From Ephydatia muelleri (Eukaryota > Porifera > Demospongiae > Spongillida > Spongillidae), in assembly GCA_013339895.1 (NCBI GenBank), contig JABACO010000001.1, positions 6,288,888-6,352,887 of the forward strand: 64,000 bases of DNA, read 5' to 3'. The notes beneath the pieces were generated by a model. That model did no database searches and was not told where the DNA came from. It saw only the letters and a list, made by a program, of their open reading frames with translations. The position numbers were made by a program, and so were the translations under genes. Below, one piece after another: positions 62,301-64,000 of this stretch. The number at the start of each line of letters is the position of its first letter. The first letter of the stretch is position 1.

Positions 62301-64000
62301 ATGTATATAATTGATATCTTACCATTGCATGTTACATTGTCTGCACCAAGTGTATAGCCAGTGTTGCAACTACATAAGTAGCTTCCAATGGTATTACTGC
62401 ACAGTTGAGTACAGTTACTTGTCCCAAGCATGCATTCATCAGAATCTAGGGACAATCATGAGATAGTTGCTAAATATATATTGATGTCTCACCATTGCAT
62501 GTTACGTTGTCTGCAGCTAGTGTGTAGCCAGTGTTGCAACCACATAAGTAGCTTCCAATGGTAATAGTACATAACTGTGAACAGTTGTTAGTACCAAGTA
62601 TACATTCATTGACGTCTGGAATCAGAATAATTATGAGATATAATAATATAATTGATGTATTAAACGGATTTTTTCCAGCTAACATATTATGACATTGAGC
62701 TCCTCACCATTGCATGTTACATTATCTGCAGCTAGTGCATAGCCAATGTTGCAACCACATAAGTAGCTTCCAATGGTGTTAGTGCATAGCTGTGAACAGC
62801 TACTTGTTCCAAGTATACATTCATTGACATCTGCCAATCAGGAATCATGATGGATATTATAAGCATAATATGGAATCATTTTAGCAAAAAGAGACCTGAC
62901 ACATGTGTTTTGAGTTGTAAGACACTGAATGTTTCATTAGCATACATTTTAGCACAAGCGCTACATTTCTATTGCGCGTAATGGTTGTATGTGTTAGGTC
63001 CCTTTTTGCGAAAATGATCCCATATAAATATAGCTGTCTCACCATTGCATGTTTTATTGTCTGAAGCTAGTGTATAGCCAGTGTGGCAACCACATAAGTA
63101 GCTTCCAATGGTATTACTACACAGTTGAGTGCAGTTACATGTCCCAAGTACGCATTCATCAATATCTAGGATTCAATACATGCGTATTTGCCGCAACATA
63201 TTTTGACATTAAGCCTCTCACCATTGCATGTTATATTACTTGCACCAAGTGTATAGCCAGTGTTGCAACCACACAAGTAGCTTCCGATGGTGTTATTGCA
63301 TAGCTGTGAACAGCTACTTATACCAAGTACACATTCATTGATGTCTGGAAATCAGAATATTCTAGAAATCATGATGTATATATAATTGATGCCTTACCAT
63401 TGCATGTTACGTTGTCTGCACCAAGTGTATAGCCTGTGTTGCAACCACATAAGTAGCTCCCAATGGTATTACTACACAGTTGAGAGCAGTTACTTGTCCC
63501 AAGTATGCATTCATTGTCATCTAGGATTCAGAATGCAAGACAATCATCATGTGTATTTTGCTAAATGAATATTGATGTCTCACCATTGCATGTTAGGTTG
63601 TCTGCACCAAGTGTATAGCCAGTGTTGCAACTACATAAGTAGCTTCCGAATGTGTTATTGCATAGCTGTGAACAACTACTTATACCAAGTACACATTCAT
63701 TGATGTCTGGAAATCAGAATATTCTAGGAATCATGAGATATATATATTTGATTGCCTTACCATTGCATGTTACGTTGTCTGCACCAAGTGTATAGCCAAT
63801 GTTGCAACCACATAAGTAGCTTCCAATGGTGTTATTGCATAGCTGTGAACAGCTACTTATACCAAGTACACATTCATTGATGTCTGGAAATCAGAATATC
63901 CTAGAAATCATGATGTATATATAATTGATGCCTTACCATTGCATGTTACATTGTCTGCACCAAGTGTATAGCCAGTGTTGCAACCACATAAGTAGCTCCC
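57030..64000 (-). CDS. Large EGF-repeat extracellular protein, one EGF domain per exon
   Basis: About 29 minus-strand exons, nearly all 123 nt, each encode one domain of the form DINECxLGTxxCSQLCxNTxGSYxCxCxxGYxLxADNxTCNG. The opening D-I/V-N/D-E-C is a calcium-binding EGF consensus, with six cysteines. Every intron is phase 1 and about 50-120 bp. Exons: 63937-64000 (partial), 63761-63883, 63584-63706, 63398-63520, 63222-63344, 63043-63165, 62708-62830, 62493-62615, 62323-62445, 62149-62271, 61934-62056, 61764-61886, 61590-61712, 61374-61497, 61204-61326, 61027-61149, 60851-60973, 60681-60803, 60501-60623, 60323-60445, 60150-60272, 59968-60090, 59787-59909, 58947-59016 (cut), 58769-58891, 58586-58708, 57380-57502, 57201-57329, 57030-57152. 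The product is probably a secreted or membrane-anchored adhesion or matrix protein. The 5' end is outside the window. Confidence 0.85.
57541..58343. mobile_element. Foldback element within the EGF gene
   Basis: TGGGACAGTT at the left and AACTGTCCCA at the right. The arms (about 57541-57930 and 57975-58343) include GGGTTCAAACCCGCCATAAC and its complement GTTATGGCGGGTTTGAACCC. The centre is about 45 bp (CCCGCCTCCCCATACATTG). It lies between EGF exons 57380-57502 and 58586-58708, so it is intronic. Confidence 0.7.
58353..58572. mobile_element. Short foldback related to 57541-58343
   Basis: TGGGACAGTT...GGGTCCCA ends. The arms share CGTTTGAATCGCTATAACTT and the AAGTGTTGAAAATAG motif with the larger neighbour, apparently a deletion derivative placed directly beside it. 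Confidence 0.6.
58586..58708 (-). pseudogene. EGF exon with lost splice acceptor
   Basis: The domain itself is well kept ([20 protein letters not shown]). The acceptor dinucleotide, AG in all sister exons (CT before AGG on the plus strand), reads AA here (CGTCATTTAGG). The exon is expected to be skipped; since all exons are phase 1, skipping would keep the frame. Confidence 0.6.
58947..59016 (-). pseudogene. Truncated EGF exon
   Basis: Only the C-terminal half of an EGF domain remains ([20 protein letters not shown]). It is cut at 59016 by inserted AT-rich and foldback sequence running to about 59770. Confidence 0.65.
59095..59420. mobile_element. Foldback remnant with poly-G centre
   Basis: Inverted segments CTCGAATCGCGCCTTTCTC and its partner GAGAAAGGCGCGATTCGAG flank a G run of about 30 nt (59280-59309). 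ATGGAGATACAGCAATGCAAAG pairs loosely with CTTTGCATTGCTATATGAAT. Confidence 0.55.
59549..59769. mobile_element. Short palindromic element
   Basis: GGGTCTAGGCAGCGAAATGG at the left pairs with TTTTCACTGCCTCGACCC at the right, and ATCTAGCGC with GCGCTAGGT. It is intronic in the EGF gene. Confidence 0.5.
61204..62830 (-). repeat. Three-fold tandem amplification of a 3-exon EGF unit (~560 bp)
   Basis: Exon starts recur at 61204/61764/62323, 61374/61934/62493 and 61590/62149/62708, giving a period of 559-560 bp. Introns and exons alike are nearly identical (for example TAAACGGATTTTTTCCAGCT in each unit). The duplication is recent and includes non-coding sequence. Confidence 0.85.
61374..61497 (-). 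pseudogene. EGF exon with a one-base insertion
   Basis: 124 nt instead of 123: the plus strand has GTGTTTGCAACC where the two sister units have GTGTTGCAACC. The insertion shifts the domain after YLCGC. It is either a real frameshift or a consensus error in a near-identical repeat. Confidence 0.6.
62835..63035. other. Longer intron with possible insertion
   Basis: The intron between the EGF exons at 62708-62830 and 63043-63165 is about 210 bp, twice its neighbours. It shares the TGTATGTGTTAGGTCCCTTTT phrase with 59095-59115, suggesting a remnant of the same foldback family. Confidence 0.4.

Noticed and set aside
57030-64000. Regularly spaced near-identical 120-bp repeats resembling a CRISPR or satellite array
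   Set aside because: Each repeat is an open phase-1 exon with six conserved cysteines and GT-AG flanks, so this is an EGF exon array in a eukaryotic gene.

Overview
The window is eukaryotic: genes have GT-AG introns, there are long (CA)n, (TAA)n and poly-G tracts, and both DNA transposons and LINE-type retrotransposons are present. The mix fits an early-branching animal, most likely a sponge: a large tandem EGF-exon gene, Gly-X-Y collagen exons, intron-containing Ginger transposons, Zaphod-type hATs, and MITEs starting CAGTGGCG. No species can be named from sequence alone, and no RNA gene or CRISPR array was found.

Layout. 0-2.5 kb: remnants of a minus-strand collagen gene whose small Gly-X-Y exons sit among very long CA/GT arrays. 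3-18 kb: MITEs, large foldback elements, hAT and Ginger remnants, and one intact intronless gene (10774-11646, minus) for a PI-PLC-X domain phospholipase, with a decayed second copy at 13.8-14.2 kb. 18.7-47.8 kb: a dense nest of at least 12 full or truncated copies of one retrotransposon family. Its protein has an N-terminal Cys-rich domain, C2H2 fingers, a reverse transcriptase with YLDD, a C-terminal CCHC-like knuckle and a restriction-like endonuclease. Nearly every copy abuts a (TAA/ATT)n microsatellite, so the family probably targets TAA repeats as Dong/R4-type elements do, and later copies use the tails of earlier ones. A CR1/L2-like LINE and a second RLE-type reverse transcriptase family lie in the same nest. 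One retrotransposon copy (about 36.87-44.40 kb) is split by two DNA transposons with clean target-site duplications: a hAT (8-bp TSD) and a Ginger element (4-bp TSD) encoding integrase, Ulp1-like protease and PHD domains.

47.8-54 kb: mostly unassigned sequence with a foldback element, a LINE 3' fragment and a decayed second-family reverse transcriptase. 54-64 kb: a minus-strand gene with about 29 recognisable one-exon-one-domain EGF repeats running off the right edge, degenerate EGF exons at its 3' side, and a probable transmembrane terminal exon at 54.1-54.4 kb. A second Ginger (54656-56018) sits inside it and carries an OTU protease split between the two strands. Three EGF exons were recently amplified as a 560-bp unit.

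The host genes supported here are the collagen-like gene, the PI-PLC gene and the EGF/transmembrane gene. Almost everything else is mobile DNA. Exon limits, frameshifts and element boundaries were read by eye; positions described as approximate are good to about 10-30 bases.
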